Assembly (NCBI GenBank): GCA_024707405.1
Contig: JANPZU010000005.1
Location: 1 to 64,000 of the forward strand
DNA: 64,000 nucleotides
Source: Luteimonas sp.
GTDB lineage: Bacteria; Pseudomonadota; Gammaproteobacteria; Xanthomonadales; Xanthomonadaceae
Reading direction: 5' to 3'
In this document: in pieces, positions 1 through 8,921 of the stretch
Layout of the letters: every line of letters begins with the position of its first letter
How positions within the stretch are numbered: the stretch's first letter is position 1
Notes under the pieces: model-generated
Database searches by the model: none
The model's input: only the letters and a program-made list of their open reading frames with translations
What the model was told of the DNA's origin: nothing
Position numbers and translations under genes: made by a program

Positions 1-65
1 CATGCTGCGTTGAGCACTCCGTACGTTCGACCAGGACAACAACAAGAACACGAAGGGGAGGAGTC

Positions 66-1475
66 ATGAATCATCCGGCAACAGGGGGCGAGAACACGCG
101 CCTGATCCTGCTGATCAGTTTCGTCGCCACCATCGGCGGCTTCCTGTTCGGCTTCGACAGCGGCGTTATCAACGGCACCGTCGACGGACTGAAGACCGCA
201 TTCAATTCCGACACGATGGGCACCGGCTTCAACGTGGCCTCGATCCTCGTCGGTTGCGCGATCGGCGCGTTCTTCGCAGGTCGCCTTGCCGATCGATGGG
301 GGCGTCGGACGGTGCTGCTGATTTCAGCGGTGCTGTACCTGGTGACGTCGTGGGGGGCGGGCATCGCCGGTTCTTCGCTGGAGTTCGTGTTCTATCGCCT
401 GGCCGGCGGCCTCGCGGTGGGTGCGGCCAGCGTGATGGCACCGGCCTACATCGCCGAGGTCGCGCCCGCGCGCTATCGCGGACGACTGGCGACGGTGCAG
501 CAGATCGCGATCATCAGCGGCTTGTTCGCAGCCTTCCTCAGCAACTACGTGCTGGCGAAGTTCGCGGGTTCCGCCTCGAACATCCTGTGGTGGGATTTCG
601 AGGCGTGGCGCTGGATGTTCTGGATCGAGATCCTGCCGTCGGCGGTGTTCCTGGTCGCGTTGCTGTTCATCCCGGAAAGTCCACGCTACCTGGTGGTCAA
701 GGGCAACAAGACCAGCGCACTGTCGGTGTTGACGCGCCTGTATGGCGAAGCGGAAGGCACGCGCAAGCTGGGCGAGATCGATGCCTCGCTGGCTGCCGAC
801 CACCATCGTCCGCGTCTGTCCGACCTGATCAGCAAGGCCACCGGCAAGGTGCGGCCTATCGTGTGGATCGGCATCGGTCTGGCGACGTTCCAGCAACTGG
901 TCGGCATCAACGTGGTGTTCTACTACGGCGCGGTGCTGTGGCAGGCGGTGGGCTTTTCCGAAAGCGATGCGCTGCTGATCAACGTGTTGTCGGGTGCGCT
1001 CAGCATCGGTGCCTGCATCGTCACGGTGCTGCTGATCGACAGGATCGGTCGCAAGCCGCTGCTGTGGGTCGGTTCGGTGGGTATGGCGATTTCGCTTGGC
1101 GTGCTGACCTGGACATTCGCCAGTGGCTCGATGGAAAACGGACAGCTCAGCCTGCCGGGCAGCCTGGGCACCATCGCGCTGGTGGCCGCGAACGTCTACG
1201 TGGTGTTCTTCAACATCTCGTGGGGGCCGGTGATGTGGGTGATGCTGGGCGAGATGTTCCCCAACCAGATCCGCGGCTCCGGACTGGCGGTGTCGGGCCT
1301 GTTCCAGTGGGGTTCCAACTTCGCCGTGATCATGACCTTCCCGCTGTTGCTGGCGAGCATCGGACTGGCCGCGACCTATGGCTTGTACACGATCGCCGCG
1401 GTGGTCTCGGTGTTCTTCGTGTTGTGGTTCGTGCACGAAACCAAGGGCAAGGAACTGGAACAGATGGAAGGTTGA
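66..1475 (+). CDS. Sugar porter family MFS transporter
   Basis: This is a 469-residue inner-membrane sugar:proton symporter of the MFS sugar-porter family (XylE/AraE-like). About twelve hydrophobic segments are visible. Family signatures include GRLADRWGRR in loop 2-3, PESPRYLV after helix 6, GINVVFYYGAVLW in helix 7 and DRIGRKPLL in loop 8-9. The start is fixed by a strong ribosome binding site, AGGGGAGGAG, just before the ATG. The gene converges on a GH51 arabinofuranosidase, which suggests a pentose such as arabinose or xylose as substrate, but the substrate is inferred only from context. No copy of the LacI-type palindrome found further along is present in the 65 bases upstream. Confidence 0.9.
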   Translation: MNHPATGGENTRLILLISFVATIGGFLFGFDSGVINGTVDGLKTAFNSDTMGTGFNVASILVGCAIGAFFAGRLADRWGRRTVLLISAVLYLVTSWGAGIAGSSLEFVFYRLAGGLAVGAASVMAPAYIAEVAPARYRGRLATVQQIAIISGLFAAFLSNYVLAKFAGSASNILWWDFEAWRWMFWIEILPSAVFLVALLFIPESPRYLVVKGNKTSALSVLTRLYGEAEGTRKLGEIDASLAADHHRPRLSDLISKATGKVRPIVWIGIGLATFQQLVGINVVFYYGAVLWQAVGFSESDALLINVLSGALSIGACIVTVLLIDRIGRKPLLWVGSVGMAISLGVLTWTFASGSMENGQLSLPGSLGTIALVAANVYVVFFNISWGPVMWVMLGEMFPNQIRGSGLAVSGLFQWGSNFAVIMTFPLLLASIGLAATYGLYTIAAVVSVFFVLWFVHETKGKELEQMEG

Positions 1476-1495
1476 TCTTTCCTGCATCGAAAACG

Positions 1496-1521
1496 ACGAG
1501 GCCGCCTCCGGGCGGCCTCGT
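1496..1521. terminator. Bidirectional terminator between convergent genes
   Basis: An 11-bp perfect stem (ACGAGGCCGCC / GGCGGCCTCGT) with a TCCG loop lies between the convergent sugar porter and GH51 genes. The minus-strand side is followed by a TTTT run. It can serve both transcripts. Confidence 0.75.
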
Positions 1522-1570
1522 TGCATTCGATGTCCCTGCGCTGCTTCGCCATCGCATGGCGATGCAATGG

Positions 1571-3109
1571 TCATTCCAGCGCCAGCACCACCAACGATTT
1601 CGGTGGCAGCTGCAGGCCCAGCCTGCCATCGGCAAGCCGCGCACCATCGAATGGGGTGGGGCGCACGTTGCCGGGTGCATCGAAAGTGTTGTGCGCGTCG
1701 ATGGCATCGGCGGTGAGGAGGTGTCCGGCGATGCTGCTGCCCGTCCAGCCTTCGAGCGCGATGGAGACGTCCATCGCGTTGTTCGGGTCGAGGTTGACGA
1801 GTGCGACGTGCAGCTTGCCGTCGGTGCCCAGCGCGGCGGTACCGTCGACCGCATGCAGGCTGCCATAGGCAGGCGACTGCAGCGACAACGGCAGCGAGGT
1901 CGCGCCCTGGAACGGACGGTAAAGGTGGAATGCGTGGTAGGTGGGCGTGAGCACCATCTTCGTGCCGTCGGTGAGGATCATCGCCTGCAACACGTTCACC
2001 ATTTGCGCGATGCCGGCCGCGCGTAGCCGCTTGGCATTGCGATGGAAGATGTTGAAGTTCGCTGCCGCCAGCAGGCCGTCGCGCAGGCTGTTCTGCTGTT
2101 GCAGCCAGCCACCGGGTGAGCCGGGCGTCGGGTCGTACCACGTGCCCCATTCGCCGATCACCAGCGCTTTCTTCGCCTCGGGATCGAACTCGTCCATGAT
2201 CGTGCCCTGTTCGCGGATCATCGGTTCGATCTTGTAGGTCTGCTCGAACGTCGCCAGCCACTGTGCTTCGTCGAATCCGGTCGCCGGGCCTTTCGCGCTC
2301 CAGTCGCCGGTCGGCAGCGTGTAGTAGTGCATCGAGAACGCGTCGAGGTGGTCGATGGCGATCTCCATCATCGTGCGCGTCCAATCGGCGCTGGTCGCAT
2401 CCGGGCCCGAGGCGATGAAGGTGGTGCCGCCGTGCGGTGCGATGAAACCGACGTACTGGCGGAACTGGTCGGCGAACCATTCCGCGCGCATGCGTCCACC
2501 GCAGCCGTTGGGTTCGTTGCCGATGCCGAGGAAGTCGATCTTCCACGGTTGTTCGCGCCCGTTGCTGCGACGTTCCTGCGCGAGCGTGGAATTGGTGGGC
2601 GAGGTGATGTACTCCACCCACTGCGCGGCCTCGCGCGGGGTGCCGGTGCCGACGTTGACGTTGAGGAAGGTCTTGGCGCCGACCAGTTCGGCGAATTCGA
2701 AGAATTCATGGGTGCCGAAGCCGTTGTGTTCCTCCTTGTTGCCCCACCAGCGGTTGAGCGTGACCGGGCGCTGTTGGCGCGGGCCGATGCCGGTGCGCCA
2801 GTCGTAGATGTCGGCATAGCAGCCGCCGGGCCAGCGCAGCACCGGTACCTGCAGTTCCTTCAGCGCTTGCAGCACGTCGTTGCGGTAGCCGCGCGTGTTG
2901 GGAATGTCCGAGCCGGGGCCGACCCAGAGGCCACCATCGATGCCGGTGCCCAGTTGCTCCATGAACTGTCCATACAGTTCCGGTGCGATGACCGGGCCGG
3001 GTTGGTCGGCGCGCAAGGTGCCGGTAACGGACGTCGCCGCGAAGGCCGGGAGGAGGGCGGCAGACAGCAGGGTGGCTGCCGCCAGGCTCAAGAGATTGCG
3101 GGGCTGCAC
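1571..3109 (-). CDS. GH51 alpha-L-arabinofuranosidase, secreted
   Basis: This 512-residue protein probably removes arabinofuranosyl side groups from hemicellulose or pectin fragments. An N-terminal signal peptide (residues 1 to about 25, ending AFAA) points to the periplasm or outside. GH51 features are clear: RWPGGCYADIYDW near 92-104, the acid/base glutamate in GIGNEPNG (E199) and the nucleophile in VIGEWGTWYD (E320). The C-terminal part is a beta-sandwich typical of the family. The start is GTG, preceded at a good distance by GGAGG. It converges with the sugar porter and may form an arabinose module with it. The 78 bases between it and the GST stop show no obvious operator. Confidence 0.9.
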   Translation of the reverse strand: MQPRNLLSLAAATLLSAALLPAFAATSVTGTLRADQPGPVIAPELYGQFMEQLGTGIDGGLWVGPGSDIPNTRGYRNDVLQALKELQVPVLRWPGGCYADIYDWRTGIGPRQQRPVTLNRWWGNKEEHNGFGTHEFFEFAELVGAKTFLNVNVGTGTPREAAQWVEYITSPTNSTLAQERRSNGREQPWKIDFLGIGNEPNGCGGRMRAEWFADQFRQYVGFIAPHGGTTFIASGPDATSADWTRTMMEIAIDHLDAFSMHYYTLPTGDWSAKGPATGFDEAQWLATFEQTYKIEPMIREQGTIMDEFDPEAKKALVIGEWGTWYDPTPGSPGGWLQQQNSLRDGLLAAANFNIFHRNAKRLRAAGIAQMVNVLQAMILTDGTKMVLTPTYHAFHLYRPFQGATSLPLSLQSPAYGSLHAVDGTAALGTDGKLHVALVNLDPNNAMDVSIALEGWTGSSIAGHLLTADAIDAHNTFDAPGNVRPTPFDGARLADGRLGLQLPPKSLVVLALE

Positions 3110-3187
3110 GATGATGGCCTCCGGTGGATGGGACGATGCACGGAGGCTGCTTGCAGCATTCGTGCCGGGAGTGTGCAGGCCCGCCGC

Positions 3188-3895
3188 TCAGCGCGGGCCT
3201 TGGCCGAACAGGATCTTCCTTTCTTCGTCCGACAACGGTTTGCCTGCACCGGTCACTTGCTTGCCCAGCGCATACGCACGTTGCGTGGCCGGGCGCGCGG
3301 CGATGGCGGCATGCCAGCGACGGATCTCCGGGTAGGGCGTCATGTCGATGGGGGCATTGTCGTACACGCCGATCCACGGATACGCCGCCATGTCGGCGAT
3401 GGTGTAGTCGTCGCCTGCGATGAAGGCGCGACCGGCGAGCTGCTTGTCGAGCACACCGAGCAGGCGGTTGGCTTCGCTCGCGTAGCGCGACTTGGCGTAG
3501 GGGATGTCTTCCGGCGCATAGACGTGGAAGTGGCCGTACTGCCCGGTCATCGGGCCGAGGCCGCCCATCTGCCACATCAGCCATTCCAGCACCGTGGTGC
3601 GGCCACGCAGATCCTTGGGAATGAAACGTCCGGTCTTGTCTGCAAGGTAGAGCAGGATCGCGCCGGATTCGAACACGCTGAGCGGGGCACCGCCGTCGGC
3701 AGGCACATGGTCGACGATCGCCGGCATCTTGTTGTTGGGCGAGATCGCGAGGTACTCGGGTGTGAACTGGTCGCCCTTGCCGATGTTCACCGGCTTGATC
3801 GCGTAGTCGAGTTTCGCGCCGGCCTCGGCGAGTTCCTCGAGCAGGAGGGTGATCTTGTGGCCGTTGGGCGTGGGCCAGTAATGCAGGTCGATCAT
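3188..3895 (-). CDS. Glutathione S-transferase family protein (YfcG/YghU-like)
   Basis: This 235-residue protein has an N-terminal thioredoxin-like domain starting MIDLHYWPTPNGHK, with the glutathione-contacting SPNNKMPAIVD and FESGAILLYLA segments. The C-terminal alpha-helical GST domain contains IADMAAYPW. The sequence resembles the YfcG/YghU (Nu-class) disulfide-bond oxidoreductases of enterobacteria, which reduce small disulfides using glutathione. The start at 3895 is preferred because it begins the beta-strand directly and has GGAG upstream; a longer start at 3925 would add ten unrelated residues. It sits between carbohydrate genes and has no evident link to them. Confidence 0.85.
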   Translation of the reverse strand: MIDLHYWPTPNGHKITLLLEELAEAGAKLDYAIKPVNIGKGDQFTPEYLAISPNNKMPAIVDHVPADGGAPLSVFESGAILLYLADKTGRFIPKDLRGRTTVLEWLMWQMGGLGPMTGQYGHFHVYAPEDIPYAKSRYASEANRLLGVLDKQLAGRAFIAGDDYTIADMAAYPWIGVYDNAPIDMTPYPEIRRWHAAIAARPATQRAYALGKQVTGAGKPLSDEERKILFGQGPR

Positions 3896-3964
3896 GTGGG
3901 GACTCCGCTGTGGCGAGCGATCCACTCTACCGATGCATGTCCCGCAATGCCTGCAACGATGCGT

Positions 3965-5011
3965 TCACGGCGCAGGCGGCAGCGGGAACTGCGAATCCCC
4001 GCCTGCCGGCTGCACCAGTGTTGCATCCGGCCCGATGGTCGCGCAGCCGCGTCCGGTCACGGGGTCGGCACCGCACTGGTACACGCGCACCCAATCGACC
4101 AGCAAAGTCTGCGGGAAAGCGCGTTCGTCGATGCCGGTTTCGTTGACGTTGCCGGCCCAGTTGCCGCCGACGGCGAGGTTGATCAGCAGGTGGAAGCGAG
4201 CGTTGCGATCGAAGGGTGCGTCTGCGGGCGCATCCTCGCGTGGCCGGCCGCGGCGGTCGTGGGAGAACCAGGTGTCGGCGCGCTGGGTGGCGTAGTGCAC
4301 GCCGTCCACGTACCAGCGGATCTCGCCTTCTTCCCATTCCAGCGCGTAGGTGTGGAAATCGTCCGCGGGGTTGGCGCCGCCGGGCAACCGGTGCCACGTG
4401 CCGGCGTGCACGTTGCCGGGGCTCGGGCCGCCGTAGTGCAGGGTGCCGTGCACGCGTGTTTCCGGCGTGCCGGCAGCAACCCCGGAGTCATCGGAACGCG
4501 TGCCGAGGTTGACCGCTTCCATGATGTCGATCTCGCCCGACGCGGCCCAGCCGCCATGGGGCGAATCGGTGGGTAACATCCAGATCGCAGGCCAACTGCC
4601 CTGGCCGCCGGGCAGCTTGGCGCGGATCTCGAAACGGCCGAACGTCCATTCCTGCAAGCCTCGCGTGCGCAGGCGCGCGGACGTGAAAGGCAGCGTGGCT
4701 TTCATGCTGCCGGTACCGGTCGGCGTCGCCGTGCCGGTGAAGCGCTCCTTGCGCGCGACGATGTTCAGCAGCCCGTCGGCGACGAAGGCGTTCGCGCGCG
4801 GGTGATCGTCCTTGCGCGAGGTGTAGCACTGCTGCTCGGCATTGCCGCCGCCCCAGCAGTTTGCTTCGAGTTGCCACTTCGCGGGATCGATGGCATCGCC
4901 ATCGAACTCGTCCTGCCACACCAGCACCCATCCGCCATCCGTCGTGGCGTGTGGCTCGGCCGGCCCCGTGGGGCCGGCGAGCAGCATGGCGGAGAGTGCC
5001 AGCGGAAGCAC
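3965..5011 (-). CDS. GH16 endo-beta-glucanase (laminarinase/lichenase type)
   Basis: This 348-residue secreted glycoside hydrolase of family 16 probably cleaves beta-1,3- or mixed beta-1,3/1,4-glucans internally. The family motif ExDxxE is GEIDIMEAV, with nucleophile E160, D162 and acid/base E165. Substrate-cleft sequences such as LPGGQGSWPAIWMLP and YALEWEEGEIRWYVDG match bacterial laminarinases. The N-terminus is a short hydrophobic signal from a GTG start. It lies 12 bases behind the GH3 gene on the same strand, so the two are very probably one operon: the GH16 would make oligosaccharides that the GH3 enzyme trims to glucose. A TGACAGCGCTGTCA palindrome precedes the operon. Confidence 0.9.
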   Translation of the reverse strand: MLPLALSAMLLAGPTGPAEPHATTDGGWVLVWQDEFDGDAIDPAKWQLEANCWGGGNAEQQCYTSRKDDHPRANAFVADGLLNIVARKERFTGTATPTGTGSMKATLPFTSARLRTRGLQEWTFGRFEIRAKLPGGQGSWPAIWMLPTDSPHGGWAASGEIDIMEAVNLGTRSDDSGVAAGTPETRVHGTLHYGGPSPGNVHAGTWHRLPGGANPADDFHTYALEWEEGEIRWYVDGVHYATQRADTWFSHDRRGRPREDAPADAPFDRNARFHLLINLAVGGNWAGNVNETGIDERAFPQTLLVDWVRVYQCGADPVTGRGCATIGPDATLVQPAGGDSQFPLPPAP

Positions 5012-5023
5012 GGCGATGCCGGC

Positions 5024-7597
5024 TTACTGCGTCGCGCACTCGACCTTGTGGTCGAAGTCGGTGCTGGCCACGATGCGTGTCAACGCGACCTGTGCACCGG
5101 CCCCCGTCCTCAGTGCGAACGGCATGTCGAGCGATCGCGTATCGGCACCCGCGGCACGCAGGCACTTCAATTGCACGCCCAGGCGCGTCCATTCGCCGCG
5201 CGGCAGCTTCGACAGTGCATCGCCGATCGCCACTTCGCCCCGGCAACCTTCGCCGCACGTGGCGATGACCGATGCCTGTCCGTTGGCGGGCAGTGCATCG
5301 ACGCGCAGGGTGACGACGGCATACACGTCGCCGTTGGTTTCGCGATCGAGGTCGAGCGGGATGTTCGAGCGCAGTTCGACGGTGGCATCGTTGCTCCACG
5401 CGAACTGGCGCGCGCCTTCCTGCACTTCGTGGTTGATCGCGGTCATCGCCAGCGAGCCATCGCTGGTGGTCGCCGCCGGATGGACGATGTCCATCGCGTT
5501 GCCGTCCGCGCCGACGAGGCGCAGCGTCAAGCCGGTGGTCGCCACGCCGTGCTCGTACCAGGTATTGGCACTGGCGGCAGTCATGTCGATGCCTGGGTCT
5601 TCCGGCAGCGGCGCGAGGTTGCCGTCATCGCCATAACCCAGGCCGAAGCCGTAGGCGAACAGCGGGTCGTAGCCTTCCTGTCCGACGTTGTTGTCGTACT
5701 GGTCGGCGCGACGGGGCCACGAGTAACTCAGCTTGCCCTTGAAGTCGTACTGCGCCTTGCCGTCGGCGCCGCGCAACAGCACGTCGGCGATGCCCGCGCC
5801 TTCCGAGCCGGGCAGCCATGCCGCGACGAAGGCATCGGAGGCGTTGATTTCGCGGTTCATCCACAGCGGGCGTCCGCTGATGAACACCGAGACCACGGGG
5901 ATGCCGTCGGCCTTGAGCTTCTGGATCAGTTCGAGGTCGCCGGACTTGCCGCCCTTGAACATCAGGTTGGCCAGGTCGCCCTGGAATTCCGCGTACGGCT
6001 CTTCGCCAAACACCACGATCGCGACGTCCGGCTTCTGCCGGTAGCTGCCATTGACCGACAGCGTGGCGCTGCCGCCCGCTGCTTCGACCTGCGCCTTCAG
6101 CCCGTCCCAGATCGTGTCGGCGTTGGGGAAGTCAGCGCGCGTGGTGCCGTCGCCCTGCCAGGTGAGTGTCCAGCCGCCGGACTGCTTGCTCATGTTGTCG
6201 GCACCGTCGCCGGCGACCAGCACGCGCTGGTCGGAGGCGAGCGGGAGGATGCCGTCCTGGTTCTTCAGCAGCACCAGCGATTCGCGCACGGCCTGGCGCG
6301 CGACGGCGCGATGCTCGGGCGCGCCCAGCAACTCGAAGCGTGCCCCCAGTGCGCGCTCGGACGGCTTGGGCTTGTCGAACAAGCCCATGCGGAACTTCAC
6401 GCGCAGGATGCGGCGCACGGCATCGTCGAGGCGTTCCATCGGGATCGTGCCGGCCTTGACATGCGCGAGTGTGGTTTCGTACAGGCCCTTCCAGCTGTCG
6501 GGCGCCATCGGCATGTCGAGGCCGGCGATGTAGGTCTGCGCGCAATCGGTGTTGGTGCAGCCGCGCACCTGGCCGTGGCCGTTCCAGTCGCCGACGATGA
6601 AACCGCCGAAGTTCATCCGACCCTTCAGCACGTCGGTCATCAACGGCTTGTGGCCGTGCAGCTTCTCGCCATGGAAGCTGTTGAACGAGGCCATCACGCC
6701 CTGCGCGCCGACTGCGATCGCGGGCACGTAGCCGGCGGCATGGATGTCGCGCAGTTCGGCTTCACTGCTCAGGGTGTCGCCCTGGTCCTTGCCGCTGGCG
6801 GTGCCGCCGTCGCCGAGGAAGTGCTTGACCGTGCTCATCACCCGGTCGTCGCCGAGGAAGCCGTTGGAGCCCACCTTGCCCTGCAGGCCTTCGACGAACA
6901 CGCCCGCGAATTCGGCCACCAGCTTCGGATCTTCCGAATAGCCCTCGTAGGTGCGGCCCCAGCGGTCGTCCTGCGGCACGGCGACGGTCGGCGCGAACGT
7001 CCATTCCATGCCGGTGGTGCGCGTTTCGATGGCGGTGATGCGCGCGATCTCGCGCAGCAGTTCCGGATTGCGCGTCGCGCCCAGCCCGATGTTGTGCGGG
7101 AACAGCGTCGCGCCGACGATGTTGCTCTGGCCGTGCATTGCGTCGATGCCCCAGATGATCGGGATCGCCTTGCCGCCGCCGTTGATGTCCATCGACGCTT
7201 CCCAGAACGCGTCGGCCAGGTCGAGCCAGGCCTGCGGCTTGGCGTTGTACTGGCGACCCGGGTCGGAGCCGCCGCCGGCGAGGATCGAGCCGAGGCGGTA
7301 CTTGCGCACGTCGTCGGGCGTGATGCTGTCGATGTCGCCCTGGATGGTCTGCCCGACTTTTTCTTCGACCGTCATCGTCGCCAGCAAGGCATCGACCTTC
7401 GCTTCGAGTTCGGCATCGTGCGGGAACGGCCATGCAACGTCTGGCCAGTTCGATGGCGTGATCGTGCCGTCGGCAGCGTCGTCGGTCGATGCCGTCGCAT
7501 CGGTCGATGCGTTGCCGGTGCAACCGGCGGCGAAGGCCAGGCTTGCGAACAGGAGGCTGTGGGCGAGCAGGCGGCGTGTACGGTCGGAAGCGGGCAT
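5024..7597 (-). CDS. GH3 beta-glucosidase / exo-beta-glucanase lipoprotein
   Basis: This 857-residue family 3 glycoside hydrolase should release glucose from the ends of beta-glucan oligosaccharides. A lipobox (LAFAAGC, Cys26) indicates membrane anchoring in the periplasm or outer membrane. The TIM barrel has MEWTFAPTVAVPQDDRWGRTYE and the nucleophile Asp in GGFIVGDWNGHG (D337). The alpha/beta sandwich and a C-terminal extra domain of roughly 200 residues follow, as in marine ExoP-type exo-1,3/1,4-beta-glucanases. It is first in an operon with the GH16 gene. A perfect LacI-type palindrome lies 70 bases upstream of the start, implying sugar-induced derepression. Confidence 0.92.
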   Translation of the reverse strand: MPASDRTRRLLAHSLLFASLAFAAGCTGNASTDATASTDDAADGTITPSNWPDVAWPFPHDAELEAKVDALLATMTVEEKVGQTIQGDIDSITPDDVRKYRLGSILAGGGSDPGRQYNAKPQAWLDLADAFWEASMDINGGGKAIPIIWGIDAMHGQSNIVGATLFPHNIGLGATRNPELLREIARITAIETRTTGMEWTFAPTVAVPQDDRWGRTYEGYSEDPKLVAEFAGVFVEGLQGKVGSNGFLGDDRVMSTVKHFLGDGGTASGKDQGDTLSSEAELRDIHAAGYVPAIAVGAQGVMASFNSFHGEKLHGHKPLMTDVLKGRMNFGGFIVGDWNGHGQVRGCTNTDCAQTYIAGLDMPMAPDSWKGLYETTLAHVKAGTIPMERLDDAVRRILRVKFRMGLFDKPKPSERALGARFELLGAPEHRAVARQAVRESLVLLKNQDGILPLASDQRVLVAGDGADNMSKQSGGWTLTWQGDGTTRADFPNADTIWDGLKAQVEAAGGSATLSVNGSYRQKPDVAIVVFGEEPYAEFQGDLANLMFKGGKSGDLELIQKLKADGIPVVSVFISGRPLWMNREINASDAFVAAWLPGSEGAGIADVLLRGADGKAQYDFKGKLSYSWPRRADQYDNNVGQEGYDPLFAYGFGLGYGDDGNLAPLPEDPGIDMTAASANTWYEHGVATTGLTLRLVGADGNAMDIVHPAATTSDGSLAMTAINHEVQEGARQFAWSNDATVELRSNIPLDLDRETNGDVYAVVTLRVDALPANGQASVIATCGEGCRGEVAIGDALSKLPRGEWTRLGVQLKCLRAAGADTRSLDMPFALRTGAGAQVALTRIVASTDFDHKVECATQ

Positions 7598-7666
7598 GGA
7601 TGTCCTCGATTGCGTGACGAAGGGCGCGCGTCATGCACTGTGCGGGCACAGTACGGCGTTGCATGG

Positions 7667-7680
7667 TGACAGCGCTGTCA
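7667..7680. promoter_or_regulatory. LacI-type operator upstream of GH3-GH16
   Basis: TGACAGCGCTGTCA is a perfect 14-bp palindrome with a central CG, the usual form of LacI-family operators. It lies 70 bases before the GH3 start and about 225 bases before the divergent LacI-family gene, so it could also autoregulate that gene. Closely related palindromes occur at 10688 and 16644. Confidence 0.75.
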
Positions 7681-7904
7681 GACATGCGCAGAATAGCCCA
7701 GCCGCCAACGCGATGCTTGCTGCATAGCGGCAAAAAATCGACCGGCGTGAAGCGTCCTTTGCGATGCCTCGCCGCCGGGCACGGATCATCGCGCGATCTC
7801 ATCCGGACGATCCGGCGCGCACGCATCGTGGGGGGCGAGGCATGAGGGCACGCGTTCATCTGGCAGAATCCACGCCACGCCAGGGAGTGGAGCGTTCGGA
7901 CAAC

Positions 7905-8915
7905 ATGCGAGTGCGGATCGAGGATGTCGCCGAAGCGGCCGGGGTGTCGATCAAGACGGTGTCGCGCGTGCTCAACAACGAGCCCAACGTGTCCGACGCC
8001 ACGCGGCAGCGCGTGGAAGCGGCGGTGGAGAAACTGCAGTACCGCCCCAACCCGTCCGCGCGCGTGCTGGCCGGGCGCCGCTCGTACCTGATCGCGATGC
8101 TCTACGACAACCCGTCGAGCAACTACCTGATGGAAGTCGAACTCGGCGTGCTCGATGCCTGCCAGTCGCGGCATTACCACATGATGCTGGCGCCTCTGGT
8201 GTACGACGCCAAGGACATCGTGGCCAAGGTCGAGGCATTGGTGGTGCAGTCGCGCCTGGACGGCGTGGTGCTGACACCGCCGATCACCGACGATCCCGCC
8301 TTGCTCAAGCGACTCGACGAACTCGGCGTGCCCTATGCCAGCGTTTCGCCGAAGGAAGAGTTCCGGAGCGTCGGCGTCGTGGTCGACGAGGAAAAGGCGG
8401 TGGCGGAGATGATCGCCCACCTCGCCGAGCTCGGGCACCGGCGCATCGCGCACATCAAGGGCCATCCGGCGCATGGTGCAAGCGGCTGGCGCGTGGCGGG
8501 TTATCGCGCGGGCCTGGCGAACACGGGCCTGGCCTACGACGACGCGCTGGTGGTCGATGGCGAGTTCTCGTACGACTCCGGCTACGCGGCAACCAACCTG
8601 CTGCTCGACCTCGCCGATCCGCCGACCGCGATCTTCGCGGCCAACGACGACATGGCGGCGGGCGCGATCTGTGCGATCTGCGAACGTGGCCTGAGCGTGC
8701 CGCGCGACATATCGGTGTGTGGCTTCGACGACACGCCGATCGCCCGCCAGATCTATCCGTCGCTGACCACGGTGCGCCAGCCCACGCGCGAGATGGGTCG
8801 GCTGGCGGGGCAGGAACTGCTCAGCGCGATCCGCGAGCGTGGTGCGGGCCGGATCGTCGAAGTGCCGTACGCACTGCAGTTGCGCAGGTCGACCGGCCCG
8901 GTGCCCTCTCGCTGA
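7905..8915 (+). CDS. LacI-family transcriptional regulator
   Basis: This 336-residue repressor has the canonical N-terminal helix-turn-helix and hinge ([20 protein letters not shown] through [11 protein letters not shown]). A periplasmic-binding-protein-like sugar-sensing domain follows, with [12 protein letters not shown] and [13 protein letters not shown]. The ATG at 7905 begins exactly at the family N-terminus, with GGAG about a dozen bases upstream; an in-frame start at 7842 would add 21 residues. It is the only LacI-type gene in the window. It sits among the genes carrying three matching palindromic operators, so it is the likely local repressor, relieved by a glucan-derived sugar. The effector is not deducible here. 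Its stop is 6 bases from the stop of the convergent symporter gene. Confidence 0.92.
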   Translation: MRVRIEDVAEAAGVSIKTVSRVLNNEPNVSDATRQRVEAAVEKLQYRPNPSARVLAGRRSYLIAMLYDNPSSNYLMEVELGVLDACQSRHYHMMLAPLVYDAKDIVAKVEALVVQSRLDGVVLTPPITDDPALLKRLDELGVPYASVSPKEEFRSVGVVVDEEKAVAEMIAHLAELGHRRIAHIKGHPAHGASGWRVAGYRAGLANTGLAYDDALVVDGEFSYDSGYAATNLLLDLADPPTAIFAANDDMAAGAICAICERGLSVPRDISVCGFDDTPIARQIYPSLTTVRQPTREMGRLAGQELLSAIRERGAGRIVEVPYALQLRRSTGPVPSR

Positions 8916-8921
8916 GCGGCG

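Noticed and set aside
4802-7669. 955-codon open frame on the + strand
   Set aside because: It is antisense to the GH3/GH16 genes, lacks any recognisable motif and arises from the GC-rich codon pattern of the opposite strand.
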